Shown here: positions 1-8,908 of the stretch, in pieces
Position numbering within the stretch: the stretch's first letter is position 1
Layout of the letters: each line of letters begins with the position of its first letter
DNA from: Rhizobium sp. BK376
Lineage (GTDB): Bacteria > Pseudomonadota > Alphaproteobacteria > Rhizobiales > Rhizobiaceae
Length of the DNA stretch: 64,000 bases
Assembly (NCBI RefSeq): GCF_004341625.1
Contig: NZ_SLZG01000002.1
Coordinates: 248,001 to 312,000, forward strand
Direction: 5' to 3'
Position numbers and translations under genes: made by a program
Notes under the pieces: generated by a model
Told to the model about the DNA's origin: nothing
The model's database searches: none
The model's input: only the letters and a program-made list of their open reading frames with translations

Positions 1-492
1 CTTCAGGTCTTCGGTGTGAAGCGTGCCGTCCTCGCGCATGCGCCACCAGACGATCTTGGCGCCATCGGCTTCCAGCGCCAGCCAAGTGGCGATGTTGGCG
101 TCGTGGTCCATGTCGGTGACGACGATCTCGTTGCGCTCCTTCAGCATCTTGGCGATGCCGAGGCTGACGAGGCGGATGAAGGAGGTGGCGTTGAGGCCGA
201 AGGAGATTTCTTCCGGACGATAGGCGTTCACCAAAAGGCCGACGCTTTCGCGGCCTTCGTCAAGGTTGCGGTCGACGCCCTGGCTGTGCTGATACTTCGC
301 CATGCGCTGGACGTTGTAATCGACCAGATGCTCGGCAACGGCGTCGACGACCGATTGCGGCACCTGGGCGCCGCCGGCATTGTCGAGGAACACGAAGTCG
401 CCGGCCTTCCGGATCGCCGGGAACATGGCGCGGATTTCATCGACGGGGAAGCTGTTCTGGCCGGTGAACTTTGCGGACGGGGAAGCGCTCAT
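1..492 (-). CDS. Cysteine desulfurase-like class V aminotransferase (C-terminal part outside window)
   Basis: The reading frame runs from an ATG at 492 to the window edge without a stop, giving the first 164 residues. The start of the protein has the class V aminotransferase pattern: an [11 protein letters not shown] segment near residue 40, a [13 protein letters not shown] segment, [14 protein letters not shown] and [13 protein letters not shown]. These match the PLP-dependent cysteine desulfurase-like group (SufS/Csd relatives). The PLP-binding lysine and the sulfur-accepting cysteine lie beyond the edge, so desulfurase activity cannot be confirmed. No suf or isc genes are visible on this side, so a role in Fe-S assembly is not implied. 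It is transcribed away from the aldose epimerase gene. Confidence 0.8.
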   Translation of the reverse strand, partial: MSASPSAKFTGQNSFPVDEIRAMFPAIRKAGDFVFLDNAGGAQVPQSVVDAVAEHLVDYNVQRMAKYQHSQGVDRNLDEGRESVGLLVNAYRPEEISFGLNATSFIRLVSLGIAKMLKERNEIVVTDMDHDANIATWLALEADGAKIVWWRMREDGTLHTEDLK

Positions 493-559
493 GGGCGGGG
501 CCTCTTTGGACTTGGAAACGGAATGTGAAGGCGCGGGACAAGACGCCGATCGCCAGCGT

Positions 560-573
560 TGATCATTTGATCA
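560..573. promoter_or_regulatory. Tandem TGATCA palindromes, possible operator
   Basis: Two TGATCA palindromes are separated by two bases (TGATCATTTGATCA, itself nearly symmetrical) in the divergent promoter region between the desulfurase-like gene and the epimerase gene. GntR and related dimeric regulators often bind sites of this form. The assignment is inference only. Confidence 0.3.
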
Positions 574-731
574 CAAGATATTTTATAGTTCAACTAAATT
601 CGTGTCATCCATTGGTAACGGCGTGCGGCGAAGATCCACTATCTGCCGAGTAGGGGACTTGCCTGATGGAAATCCCTGATGGCTGGCGATATGGTTCGAT
701 GCAGAAGCGAAGCAACGTGAAAGGACACTCG

Positions 732-1604
732 ATGTCAACTCCAAGCCGGATCGGGAACGAATATCTTACCGTCGATGTCTCCTCTCTCGGCGCCGAAATG
801 CAGGCGCTGACCACCAAGGACGGCCGCTCCTGGCTGTGGAACGGCGATGCGGCATTCTGGACCGGTCGTTCGCCTATCCTGTTTCCGATGGTTGGCAGGG
901 CGCCGGAAGATACGGTTACGATCGACGGCAAGGCCTATTCGATGGGCCAGCACGGCTTTGCCCGCAGAAGCGAATTTGTGCTTGCGGGTTCCTCACCGAC
1001 CATGTGTCGCTACGAACTCGCCGCGTCGGATGCCACGCGGGCAGTCTATCCGTTCGAATTCACGCTTGCCGTAGAACATGCGATCGAAGGTCGCTCGCTG
1101 ACGGTTTCGGCCGAAGTGACCAATCGTGACGAAAAGCCGATGCCGTTCGGGCTCGGGTTTCATTCGGCCTTTGCCTGGCCCCTGCCGGGCGCATCGGCGG
1201 ATGCGGCTCATACGATCACGCTCGATAATGGCGCCGAGCCTGCTCTGGCGCGGCTGGAGGGTGGACTGGTGCGTCCGGGCGCCTTGCCTTCGCCCTTTGC
1301 TGCTGGCCGGCTGGTGCTGGATCATTCGATGTTCAACGAAGATGCGATGATTTTTCCGCAGGGCGCGGGCAACGGTCTGCGCTATGCGGCGGAGGGCGGT
1401 CCCGCGATGCATTTCAGCTTCGAAAACCTGCCCAACCTTGCGCTATGGCAGAAGCCGGGCGCGCCCTTCCTTTGCATCGAACCATGGCATGGCACGGCAG
1501 CCGAGCTTGGCGGTTCGAACGACCTTTCGAAGCGCCCCTACAGCCAGACCCTGGTGCCGGGCGCCAAGAGCCGCTTCGCGTTCACGCTTGAGATTTTGGG
1601 CTAG
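732..1604 (+). CDS. Aldose 1-epimerase family protein
   Basis: This 290-residue protein fits the galactose mutarotase-like fold, which interconverts alpha and beta anomers of sugars. Visible family features are MGQHGFAR (His74), GLGFHSAFAWP in the middle and FLCIEPWHG near the C-terminus, corresponding to the two histidines and the acidic residue used by mutarotases. The start at 732 is chosen over the ATG at 666 because AAAGGA lies a few bases upstream. It is closer to the LacX/YeaD-type branch than to classical GalM, so the substrate is uncertain. It stands alone, with a divergent desulfurase-like gene on the left and a convergent transporter gene on the right. Confidence 0.8.
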   Translation: MSTPSRIGNEYLTVDVSSLGAEMQALTTKDGRSWLWNGDAAFWTGRSPILFPMVGRAPEDTVTIDGKAYSMGQHGFARRSEFVLAGSSPTMCRYELAASDATRAVYPFEFTLAVEHAIEGRSLTVSAEVTNRDEKPMPFGLGFHSAFAWPLPGASADAAHTITLDNGAEPALARLEGGLVRPGALPSPFAAGRLVLDHSMFNEDAMIFPQGAGNGLRYAAEGGPAMHFSFENLPNLALWQKPGAPFLCIEPWHGTAAELGGSNDLSKRPYSQTLVPGAKSRFAFTLEILG

Positions 1605-1711
1605 GGCGATCCTAATTCGTCCCAGTTGGACTCTAGCTTCGGCGAGCTCCGGCTGACGTCTTTCGAAACGTCGGCCGGGCTGCTTGCTGAAGCGTAGCCG
1701 GTTACAGCTAT

Positions 1712-3163
1712 TTATTCCGGGACCACGATCATCGCTTCGACCTCTGCCGAGACCGGCGCTACTCCCCGCTGGCTAAGGAGCCGGTGGACGGCTGCGGCTA
1801 GGAGGATGACCATCAGGCCCAGCTCTACCATGATGGTTGTGGTGCCGGCGGTCAGGTAAAGGTTCGAATGCTGCAACGTCTCGGCAAAGACCGCGCCGAG
1901 TATCGCCGGCCCGAGGCCAAGCGAGACCTGCTGCATGGTGGCCAGCATTGCGCTGCCCGAGCCGGCATGCTCGTGCGGCACATCGGCAAGACCTGCCCTG
2001 TAGAAGCAGTTGACGATGAATGCCTGGCCGAAGCCGATCAGGGCGGTCGCGGGAATGAGGTTGACGAGACCGGGGTTCGGCCAGACCCATTCCAGCGTGA
2101 CGATGAGCAGGCAGAGCCCCACCATCTGGATCAGGCAGCCGGCGACCAGCACGGCTTCGCGGCGGACGTCGGAAAGCCGCGGCACCACGACGACAGCGGA
2201 GAGGAAATAGGAGGCGCCCAGCGCGATCAGGGCATCGCCGGATTGCAGCGGCGTCAAGCCCGCGCCGCTTTGCAGCGTCAAGGCAAACACGAACATGAAA
2301 CCGCTCCACGACGTGAAGAAGATGATCGCGATCAGCCCGCCAAAACGCATGCTGGATATGCGCACCAGCGAGGGTGGCAGGATCGGGAAACTGCCGCGCT
2401 CTTCCTTGCTGCGCTCTATCCGCCAGAGCAGCGCGGTCAGCGGCAGGATCGGCACGTAGCCGAGCAGGCAGGTCCAGCTCCAGTGCAGCGAGGGGCCGAG
2501 CGCCGTCGGCAGCAGGATCGACAGCGTCAAAAGGGCGAGCGTGATAGTGCCGGACCAATCCACCGGCACGTTCCTCTGGCCGCGTGTCTCGGGCACCTGA
2601 CGCCAGACGCACAAGAGAATCAGCACGCAGATGGGAAGGTTGATCAGGAAGATGCTGCGCCAGCCGGAGCCGGCGATATTGGCCGAGATCAGGAAGCCTC
2701 CCAGCACCTGGCCCACGATGAAGGCGAGGCCGCCGATTGCGCCATAGAGTGCAACGGCGCGCGCATGATCCCGCCCGCTCAGCGTCACATGGATGGTGGC
2801 AAGGATCTGCGGCACCATCAGTGCTGCCGCAAGGCCCTGCAAGGCGCGTGCGGCGACCAGGAACATGACCGAGTTTGCCACTCCGCACAAAAGCGAGGCG
2901 AGCCCGAACATCACGACAGCGATGGCGAAGATCCGCCGGCGACCGAAATTGTCACCCAGGCGCGCGCCCATGGCGAGGCAGATTGCAAAGGCGAGGCCAT
3001 AGGCCGAAACGAACAGTTCGAGCTCGGTTTCGCTGGCTTTGAGGGAGGCGGATATGGCAGCAAGGCCAACGTTGATGATGGAAAAATCCAGCTGCAGCAG
3101 CAGCTGGCCGGCGAGCAAAATCACAAGGCCGAACTGGCCAAGGCTGATTTTCGCGGAAGACAT
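1712..3163 (-). CDS. MFS drug/proton antiporter, DHA2 type
   Basis: The 483-residue product is almost wholly hydrophobic, with about 14 predicted membrane segments. It carries the MFS loop motif GARLGDNFGRRRIF near residue 66 and the antiporter-type segment around residue 150 (GAIGGLAFIVGQVLGGFL). These place it in the DHA2 (EmrB/QacA-like) group of inner-membrane exporters. An in-frame GAGG precedes the ATG. It is divergent from an XRE/MmyB-type regulator, with only 114 bp between them. That spacing suggests the regulator controls this exporter. The substrate is unknown. Confidence 0.85.
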   Translation of the reverse strand: MSSAKISLGQFGLVILLAGQLLLQLDFSIINVGLAAISASLKASETELELFVSAYGLAFAICLAMGARLGDNFGRRRIFAIAVVMFGLASLLCGVANSVMFLVAARALQGLAAALMVPQILATIHVTLSGRDHARAVALYGAIGGLAFIVGQVLGGFLISANIAGSGWRSIFLINLPICVLILLCVWRQVPETRGQRNVPVDWSGTITLALLTLSILLPTALGPSLHWSWTCLLGYVPILPLTALLWRIERSKEERGSFPILPPSLVRISSMRFGGLIAIIFFTSWSGFMFVFALTLQSGAGLTPLQSGDALIALGASYFLSAVVVVPRLSDVRREAVLVAGCLIQMVGLCLLIVTLEWVWPNPGLVNLIPATALIGFGQAFIVNCFYRAGLADVPHEHAGSGSAMLATMQQVSLGLGPAILGAVFAETLQHSNLYLTAGTTTIMVELGLMVILLAAAVHRLLSQRGVAPVSAEVEAMIVVPE

Positions 3164-3209
3164 GGCGACCTCTAGGGGGAAATGGAAAATAGCGGTTTCC
3201 CGCTTTCTA

Positions 3210-3251
3210 TACCAATGTTAGACTGGTACAAGACCCGTAGTTAGACTGGTA
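3210..3251. promoter_or_regulatory. Repeated operator between MFS exporter and XRE regulator
   Basis: The 12-base word GTTAGACTGGTA occurs at 3217-3228 and again at 3240-3251, 23 bp apart on the same DNA strand. The first copy is also part of an inverted pair TACCA-N9-TGGTA (3210-3228). Two turns of helix between copies and the position between divergent genes fit an autoregulated operator for the XRE/MmyB protein. Confidence 0.55.
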
Positions 3252-3277
3252 TAAATAATGCCAGGCTGGAGGCTCGC

Positions 3278-4153
3278 ATGCACGGAATGTTCGATGTAGA
3301 TCTCAACTACGCCTCGTCGCGGGCGCAGGAGCTCGGCGATATGCTGCGCCGGCGGCGGGAAAGCCTCGATCCCAATAGCCTTGGCCTTTCGCGCAGTGGC
3401 CGCATCCGTACGCCGGGATTGCGGCGGGAAGAGGTTGCGACACGCGCGGCTATCGGAATTACCTGGTACACCAAGCTGGAGCAGGGGCGTCCCATCAAGG
3501 TTTCGCCGCGCGTTCTCAGCTCCGTGGCGCAGGCGCTGGATTTCACCGATGTCGAGACCGAGCATTTGTTCAGGCTGGCTGGCCTGTCCGCATCGCCCCT
3601 GTCGGCGCCGTCTTCCGTCTGCGAGCCGCTTTCCGCGTCCAGTCAGGCCATCCTCGATCAGCTCTGCCCCTATCCGGCCCTTATCCAGACCAAGCGTTAC
3701 AATATTCGCGGCTTCAACGAGGCCTATTGCCGTCTGGTTGGCGTCAATCTCAACGCCATCCCGCCGGAGGACCGAAACTGCATCTATCTTGCCCTGATAA
3801 ATCCGGCATGGCGCGCCAGCCTTGTGAACCCGGAAGAGGTGGTCGCCAACATGGCCGCCCTCTTTCGCGCCTCCATGGGGGAACATCTCGACGATCCCTT
3901 GTGGGAGCGTCAGCTGGAACGCTATCTGGCTGCATCCGAGCATTTCCGCACCACCTGGCAGCAATATCAGCTGCGTGGAGTCGAGAATATGGTGAAGCTC
4001 TTCCGCGCGCCCGATGGATCCATTCTCACCCTGCAATCCAACAACTGGTGGTCCACCCCTGGCCATAACGATCGGATGATCGTCTACACGCCGGTCAATG
4101 ACGAAAGCGCTGCCGGGCTGAAAGCGATGATGAAGAGGAAGAAGGCCTGGTGA
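3278..4153 (+). CDS. XRE-family regulator with MmyB-like ligand-binding domain
   Basis: This 291-residue protein has an N-terminal helix-turn-helix (about residues 12-80) that starts with LGDMLRRRRESLDP and contains the typical RTPGLRREEVATRAAIGITWYTKLEQGR. The remaining two thirds match the MmyB-like PAS-type sensor domain, with NAIPPEDRNCIYLALINP and WWSTPGHNDRMIVYTP near the end. Such proteins control an adjacent transporter or oxidoreductase gene in many actinobacteria and rhizobia. Here the neighbour is a divergent DHA2 exporter, with repeated operator words between them. The ligand is not known. Confidence 0.85.
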   Translation: MHGMFDVDLNYASSRAQELGDMLRRRRESLDPNSLGLSRSGRIRTPGLRREEVATRAAIGITWYTKLEQGRPIKVSPRVLSSVAQALDFTDVETEHLFRLAGLSASPLSAPSSVCEPLSASSQAILDQLCPYPALIQTKRYNIRGFNEAYCRLVGVNLNAIPPEDRNCIYLALINPAWRASLVNPEEVVANMAALFRASMGEHLDDPLWERQLERYLAASEHFRTTWQQYQLRGVENMVKLFRAPDGSILTLQSNNWWSTPGHNDRMIVYTPVNDESAAGLKAMMKRKKAW

Positions 4154-4200
4154 AGCACTTTCGCTGAAGGTGATTTAGCGGCAGGAATCGGGGGTGTTGC

Positions 4201-4929
4201 TCAGCGCCGCAATCCGGAGGCGGGGCTCTTGAGCCGCTGCTCCTCGTCGGTTGCCGGGCAGTAGTCCCGCAAAATCTCGTGAGTGCGGCGGATATCGTTG
4301 ATGACAGCGTCGCGGGTGCGCGTCACATCGCCGGCCTTCAGTGCTTCGATAATGGCGAGATGCGGGTCGGCAGGATCGATCTCGCCGCTCCTCATAAGCG
4401 GCTCGACCGAAGTGGAAAGCATGCGCATGTAGGGGCCGAAGCGAAGCCACAGCGTCTCGATCAACTGCAGCAGCACTTCCGAGCCGGAGGCGCTGTAGAT
4501 GGTGAAATGGAATTGCTGGTTCTTCGCCATCAGCTCGTAGACGTTGCTGTTGCGGCCGATCGCATGCTGCTCGGCGGCGATCGTCTCAAGCTTTTCGATA
4601 TCCTTGGCCGTCAGGTGCGGCACGCCGAGTTCAGTCGCCAATCCTTCAACGGCGATGCGCGCCCGGCAGAGATCGTCGAGCCGCGCTCGTGTCACCATCG
4701 GAATGCGCGCCGAGCCGTTCGGGGCCACTTCAAGCGCATTTTCCGCCGCAAGCCTGCGCAAGGCTTCGCGCACCGGCATATTGCTTGTGCCGAAGGTTTC
4801 GGCGAGGGAGGCGATCGTCAGGGTCTGGCCCGGATCGAAGTTGCCGGCCATCAACGCGTTGCGCAATTGCTGGTAGACGCCCTCCTGGATGGTCGTTCGG
4901 GAGGATACGGGCTCCAATGCAATGCGCAT
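4201..4929 (-). CDS. GntR-family regulator, FCD (FadR) subfamily
   Basis: The 242-residue protein begins with a winged helix (IQEGVYQQLRNALMAGNFDPGQTLTIASLAETFGTSNMPVREALRRLAAENALEVAPNGSARIP) and continues into an all-helical FCD ligand domain. The FCD domain carries FHFTIYSASGSEVLLQLIETLW and the late metal-site histidine segment. The ATG at 4929 is preferred because AGAAGGA precedes it; an upstream in-frame codon at 4959 has no such site. No catabolic gene lies beside it that would reveal its target, since both neighbours are unrelated. These proteins usually sense organic or sugar acids. Confidence 0.85.
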   Translation of the reverse strand: MRIALEPVSSRTTIQEGVYQQLRNALMAGNFDPGQTLTIASLAETFGTSNMPVREALRRLAAENALEVAPNGSARIPMVTRARLDDLCRARIAVEGLATELGVPHLTAKDIEKLETIAAEQHAIGRNSNVYELMAKNQQFHFTIYSASGSEVLLQLIETLWLRFGPYMRMLSTSVEPLMRSGEIDPADPHLAIIEALKAGDVTRTRDAVINDIRRTHEILRDYCPATDEEQRLKSPASGLRR

Positions 4930-5034
4930 GCTGTCAGTCCTTCTCCGCAGGCGATTCAATTCGAAACGTCATCCTAGATCGAAGGATGGCCGGAGGGAAC
5001 AGAGCAGTTGAGCGAATTCTGAAGCACTGGCTGC

Positions 5035-5805
5035 CTACTGATGGTAACTGCCGATATCCCCGAAAGCGTAACCGCGCTGTTTCAAGGCATCGATCAATGC
5101 GGCCAGTTTTTCTCGTCCGTTGAACTGGTCCTGAAACATCTCGTCATGCATCAGTAGGATCATCTTTCCTGGTCGGACGAACTTGTTGTAGCGGAAAAGA
5201 TGGTCGATTTCGCTCACGAGCGTATCGACCGACTGAACGGGCTTGCCGTCGTTGCTGTGGATCCACTCGAAATCCCATCCGTAAAGATAGAACCCGGCCT
5301 CGGAGACGAGTTCGTAGTCCAGCCATTCCCGCTGCCATTCGGCGACATTGATCGACAGGTCTTCGGTGGCAATATGCGGCAGGCGGAACACATCGCGTCC
5401 CGGCAATCGTGCGTTGACGATCGGCGAGAGGCCAAGCACCTGATTGGCGTGCAGCATGTCGGAAACGACAGCCCGGGTGTTGGAATAAAACACCCTGTAA
5501 CGGTTATTGGCGTGGGTGTAGCTGTGGTTCCCCAATGTCACCAAAGGCAAGGCCTTGGCTTGTGCCAACAGCTCGCGCCCCCGAGGACTGGTCTCGACAT
5601 GAAGGCCGACCATGAACATCGCGGCGGGCACGTTTTCCTGCTTCAGGACCGAGAGGACATTCTCCGTGCCTTGCAGGGGGCCATCATCGAAGGTCAGGTA
5701 GATCGTTCTGTCGGTCGCCAAAGCTGTGGTGGAGCTGGCGAAGACGAGAAATGCGGAGGCAAGCAATGTTTGAAATATGTTTCGCGGAAAATCGTATCGA
5801 CCCAT
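5035..5805 (-). CDS. Secreted polysaccharide deacetylase (NodB-homology domain)
   Basis: The 256-residue product starts with a signal peptide (about residues 1-31, cleavage after ALA). All five NodB motifs are visible: TFDDGP (residues 38-43) with the catalytic Asp pair, NHSYTH for metal binding, RLP, a WDFEW segment and LLMHD near the end. The enzyme should remove acetyl groups from an N-acetylated or O-acetylated glycan in the periplasm or outside the cell. The start at 5805 is chosen because it opens directly into the signal peptide and has GAGG upstream. It is a single gene. A nod or chitin role is not supported by context; cell-wall or exopolysaccharide trimming is equally possible. Confidence 0.85.
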   Translation of the reverse strand: MGRYDFPRNIFQTLLASAFLVFASSTTALATDRTIYLTFDDGPLQGTENVLSVLKQENVPAAMFMVGLHVETSPRGRELLAQAKALPLVTLGNHSYTHANNRYRVFYSNTRAVVSDMLHANQVLGLSPIVNARLPGRDVFRLPHIATEDLSINVAEWQREWLDYELVSEAGFYLYGWDFEWIHSNDGKPVQSVDTLVSEIDHLFRYNKFVRPGKMILLMHDEMFQDQFNGREKLAALIDALKQRGYAFGDIGSYHQ

Positions 5806-6049
5806 TGGTGCCTCGCCCCGAATTCCCGGCAATCTGGCATATCGGTACCAGCAAAGGAAGCCGACGGCGGGTGCGGGGCCAACGTGTCGCTGAAGGATCC
5901 CGGGAGATGAATTCGGTCGGTTGGCGTGATGCAATCATGCAAGCGTGGCCCGGAATATTCATGATCGGTAATCTTTGCCCCTTCTCGCCACGATGATGAC
6001 CAAATTCCGTGGTGTTCCCGCATTCCTGCAATAGGGAACAGTATCGGGC

Positions 6050-6577
6050 ATGAACTGGATCAATCGCTATATCGACCATCCTTTGCTGGATGGCGCGGCT
6101 GGGTCGCTTCGGGCCTGGCATCTCTATACCGGACAGCCGCCGGAACGGCTGGAGCCGGTCTGGAATATCGTCGTTCTTGCCTTTCTGCTAGTTATCAGCG
6201 GGCATTTTCTGGATGGCCGCGCGCTTGTCCTCAGTGTCGCAGCACTTCTCATGCTGGCGCTGCCGTCGGCATGGCGGCTTATTTCCTCTTCGCGGCGGGG
6301 CGGGCAGGGCTACGGCGCACGGGAGTACAAGACCCTGAGGGCGCGGGCGATTTTCAACCGCGAGGCCCAGTGGGCGCTGAGGGTCATGGTTCTCTTCACA
6401 TCCGCCTGCCTGCCGTTCCTGGCGCATACGAGCGATCCGGTCGGTGCGGCGTTCCTGCTCGGCGGCAGCATCTGGTTCGTCCTGACGGCGCCTGCCAAAT
6501 TCTATCTGGATGCGGCCGAACCGCCCATGCCGAATGACGGCGACCGGGCATTCCGGAGCAATCTTCAGTTCGGCTGA
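6050..6577 (+). CDS. Hypothetical inner-membrane protein
   Basis: This 175-residue protein was not recognised by family. It has two hydrophobic segments at about residues 38-78 ([17 protein letters not shown] and [15 protein letters not shown]) and a second pair at about 112-150 ([13 protein letters not shown] and [23 protein letters not shown]), so about four membrane passes. A basic loop lies between them ([21 protein letters not shown]). The base composition fits a real gene. It is unlinked to its neighbours, the deacetylase (divergent) and the DUF1328 gene 134 bp downstream. Confidence 0.6.
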   Translation: MNWINRYIDHPLLDGAAGSLRAWHLYTGQPPERLEPVWNIVVLAFLLVISGHFLDGRALVLSVAALLMLALPSAWRLISSSRRGGQGYGAREYKTLRARAIFNREAQWALRVMVLFTSACLPFLAHTSDPVGAAFLLGGSIWFVLTAPAKFYLDAAEPPMPNDGDRAFRSNLQFG

Positions 6578-6710
6578 TTGCCCGTTCTTCAAGTCCAGCT
6601 GCGGCCGGCGACCATGCTGGCCGGCGATCTTTCGTCCTTGCGTTGAAGCAATCGGGAACCAATTTCGCAGGTCTCCGTTATCTTCGCAGCAGACGCAAAG
6701 GAGATCGCAA

Positions 6711-6875
6711 ATGCTTTATTATGCCTTGGTATTCCTCGTTGTTGCCCTGATTGCCGGTGTACTTGGCTTCGGTGGTATTGCCGGTGCTTCGGCATCGATC
6801 GCTCAGGTTCTGTTCTTCATCTTCCTGGTGCTGTTCATCGTGTCGCTCGTCGCGCGCCTGATGCGCCGGGTATAG
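6711..6875 (+). CDS. DUF1328-type small membrane protein
   Basis: A 54-residue protein of two membrane helices joined by a glycine-rich turn ([16 protein letters not shown]), ending in a basic RLMRRV tail. This is the pattern of the YtjA/DUF1328 family, common in proteobacteria and often stress-induced, with no assigned function. A strong AAAGGAGA lies 7-8 bases before the ATG, which fixes this start inside a longer open frame. Confidence 0.85.
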   Translation: MLYYALVFLVVALIAGVLGFGGIAGASASIAQVLFFIFLVLFIVSLVARLMRRV

Positions 6876-6910
6876 CTCGAACAGGAACGAACTGCCCGAA
6901 TAATAAACAA

Positions 6911-6929
6911 CCGGCGCATCAAGCGCCGG
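6911..6929. terminator. GC hairpin between convergent genes
   Basis: CCGGCGC-ATCAA-GCGCCGG forms a perfect 7-bp stem between the DUF1328 gene and the convergent monooxygenase gene. It could terminate transcription from either side. There is no clear T-run, so it may be Rho-assisted or simply a structure. Confidence 0.45.
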
Positions 6930-6949
6930 GTGTTGCCATCTTGGCGACA

Positions 6950-8422
6950 TCAAACGGCCGGGCGCGCTGCGAGCCCCGCCAAATAGTTTTCCGCCTCTTC
7001 CCAGCCATCTTCGCGTGTCGAGAGGCCGATATAGCCATCGGGACGCACGATGAGCAGCGTCTCTTCGTGTGGAGGCGTTCTCGGGTCGGCGGCCAGCAGA
7101 TGCGGATATCGAGCTGTCAGCTCGGCCCCTTTTTTCCCGTCGGTTGCATAGAGCACGAAGCGCGGCTCGCTGCCGGCGCCGGGAGGAGCGCCGGCATATT
7201 GTTCCGGTGCAAGCCGTGCGCCAGCTCCTCGGCCATGGGACAGCGGGCTTCTTGTATATTCGATCTCGATCTCGCTCATGGTCGCCGCCATCTTGTTGCG
7301 AACCATCTGGAAGCCGAGCAGGGTATGGAAGGCGAGATTGCGCAGCGCCTGAGCTGCCGGGTTACTGAGCGTTCCGATATCGGTGAGCAGGGTGGCGTTA
7401 CGCAGCACCATATCTCCGACAACGGTCCGTTCCGGACTATAGCTGTCGAGCAGCGAGCTATCGGCCTGTTCGCGCATGACCATCGCTAATTTCCAGGCGA
7501 GGTTGATCGCGTCCTGCATGCCGGTATTCATCCCCTGGCCGCCTGCCGGGCTGTGCACATGCGCGGCGTCACCGGCGAGGAAAGCCCGTCCGCGCCTGTA
7601 GTCGGAGACCTTGCGCTCGTTGATCCGGAAATTGGAAAGCCAGACCGGATCGGTCGGCCGAAAGCCGCCGCCGGCGCGACTGTCGATCATGGACTGAACG
7701 TCGGCGAGGGTCGGATCGGGGCGCGGATGCGTCGGGTCGGTCTTGCCGACGGTTGCGATCACGCGCACGCGACCGCCCGGTATCGGGAAGATCACGAAAG
7801 GCCCATCCCGGTGAAGATATGTCGAGATTTCGTCCGCGGCCGGTGCCGCATCACCTTCGAGCCGCACGTCGGCCAGCATCCAGTCGTCTCCCTGGGCGGA
7901 GCCCCGGAATTCGACGCCGAGGCCATGCCGAACGGCACTATGGGCTCCGTCGCAGCCGATGAGCCAGGGTGTTTTGACGTTCTCCTGCCTGCCGTCGGCA
8001 TGGCGCAAGGTTGCTTCCATGTGGTCGCCGCCATCCGCAAAGCTGATGAGTTCAACCTGGCGTTCGACGGTCACGCCGAAGCTTGAGAGGTGAGCGGTGA
8101 GCAGGCTTTCCGTATCGCTTTGCGGGATCATCAGGGCATAGTTATAGGCGCTTGCGATCTCGTCGAAATCGGTGTGGCCGAGAACGCGGCCCCCGCTGCG
8201 CATCGAGGCGCGCTGAGCACGCAGTCCCTTGTCGAGGAAAGCCTGTGTGCAGCCCATGCGGTCCATGAGCTCGAGGGTTCGCGACCAGACGACCAATGCC
8301 TTTGATGTCCGCGTCGGTTCCGGGTTACGATCGATGAGACGGACCGGAACGCCATAGCGCGCCAATTCCGCCGCCATGGTGAGGCCCACCGGCCCTGCGC
8401 CGACGATCAGGATCTGCTGCAT
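6950..8422 (-). CDS. FAD-dependent aromatic monooxygenase (PheA/TfdB-RdmE type)
   Basis: The 490-residue protein shows the class A flavoprotein hydroxylase signature: GAGPVGLTMAAELARYGVPVRLIDR at residues 8-32 (FAD Rossmann fold), a DGAHSAVRHGLG motif (around residue 155) and GDAAHVHSPAGGQGMNTGMQDAINLAWKL near residue 285. The enzyme should hydroxylate a phenolic or polyketide-like ring using NAD(P)H and oxygen. The start at 8422 has a strong AGGAGGGA site; 59 further codons upstream read as open but lack a site. No ring-cleavage partner is adjacent, so the substrate is unknown. Confidence 0.85.
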   Translation of the reverse strand: MQQILIVGAGPVGLTMAAELARYGVPVRLIDRNPEPTRTSKALVVWSRTLELMDRMGCTQAFLDKGLRAQRASMRSGGRVLGHTDFDEIASAYNYALMIPQSDTESLLTAHLSSFGVTVERQVELISFADGGDHMEATLRHADGRQENVKTPWLIGCDGAHSAVRHGLGVEFRGSAQGDDWMLADVRLEGDAAPAADEISTYLHRDGPFVIFPIPGGRVRVIATVGKTDPTHPRPDPTLADVQSMIDSRAGGGFRPTDPVWLSNFRINERKVSDYRRGRAFLAGDAAHVHSPAGGQGMNTGMQDAINLAWKLAMVMREQADSSLLDSYSPERTVVGDMVLRNATLLTDIGTLSNPAAQALRNLAFHTLLGFQMVRNKMAATMSEIEIEYTRSPLSHGRGAGARLAPEQYAGAPPGAGSEPRFVLYATDGKKGAELTARYPHLLAADPRTPPHEETLLIVRPDGYIGLSTREDGWEEAENYLAGLAARPAV

Positions 8423-8653
8423 CTCTTCCCTCCTTTTTAGGATTTCATCCTCGGCTATACCCCCGGCGAGTGACAGCAAATCTACATGAGGCCTTGGGCG
8501 AAGGACAGATTTTGCGCGACCGTTAGCCGCGATGATCGCGCCGGCTATACCGAGACGTGCGTGGGCCTTATCATGTGCGCTCAGATATGTAGCAGGCAAA
8601 ACGCGAACCGCCGGCCGGTGCGTTCGAAATCATCGGAAATGGAGGTCAGGACC

Positions 8654-8869
8654 ATGCACAAGTTCACTGTGGCGGTCACGCAGGAGATCGAAGCGGATAC
8701 CGCGGAGGAGGCCGCCCTCTTGATGTATCAGGAGCTGACCAAGGGACCGGTACCGATCCGCTATTCGGTGAGCGATGAGACAAAGCTGACGACCGATATA
8801 AAACTCGATCGCGAAAAGGCGGAGGAATTCGCTGCGGTCGATCACACTGCGGATCCTGGAAACTGGTGA
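8654..8869 (+). CDS. Small hypothetical protein, 71 residues
   Basis: The sequence begins MHKFTVAVTQEIEADTAEEAALLMYQEL and is acidic and soluble, with a beta-helix feel and no membrane segment. A good GGAGG lies eight bases before the ATG. I do not recognise the family. The layout (amphipathic start, TAEEAALLMYQELTKGP helix) resembles small conserved proteins found alone in rhizobial genomes. It is divergent from the monooxygenase and convergent with the EamA exporter. Confidence 0.6.
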   Translation: MHKFTVAVTQEIEADTAEEAALLMYQELTKGPVPIRYSVSDETKLTTDIKLDREKAEEFAAVDHTADPGNW

Positions 8870-8908
8870 GCGTGCCACCCGGAACCGGAATATCGGCGGC
8901 GGCCATAC

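Noticed and set aside
1868..3175. A 435-codon open frame antisense to the MFS exporter
   Set aside because: It is rich in Asp, Arg and Gln and has no membrane helix or domain, while the sense frame is a normal exporter.
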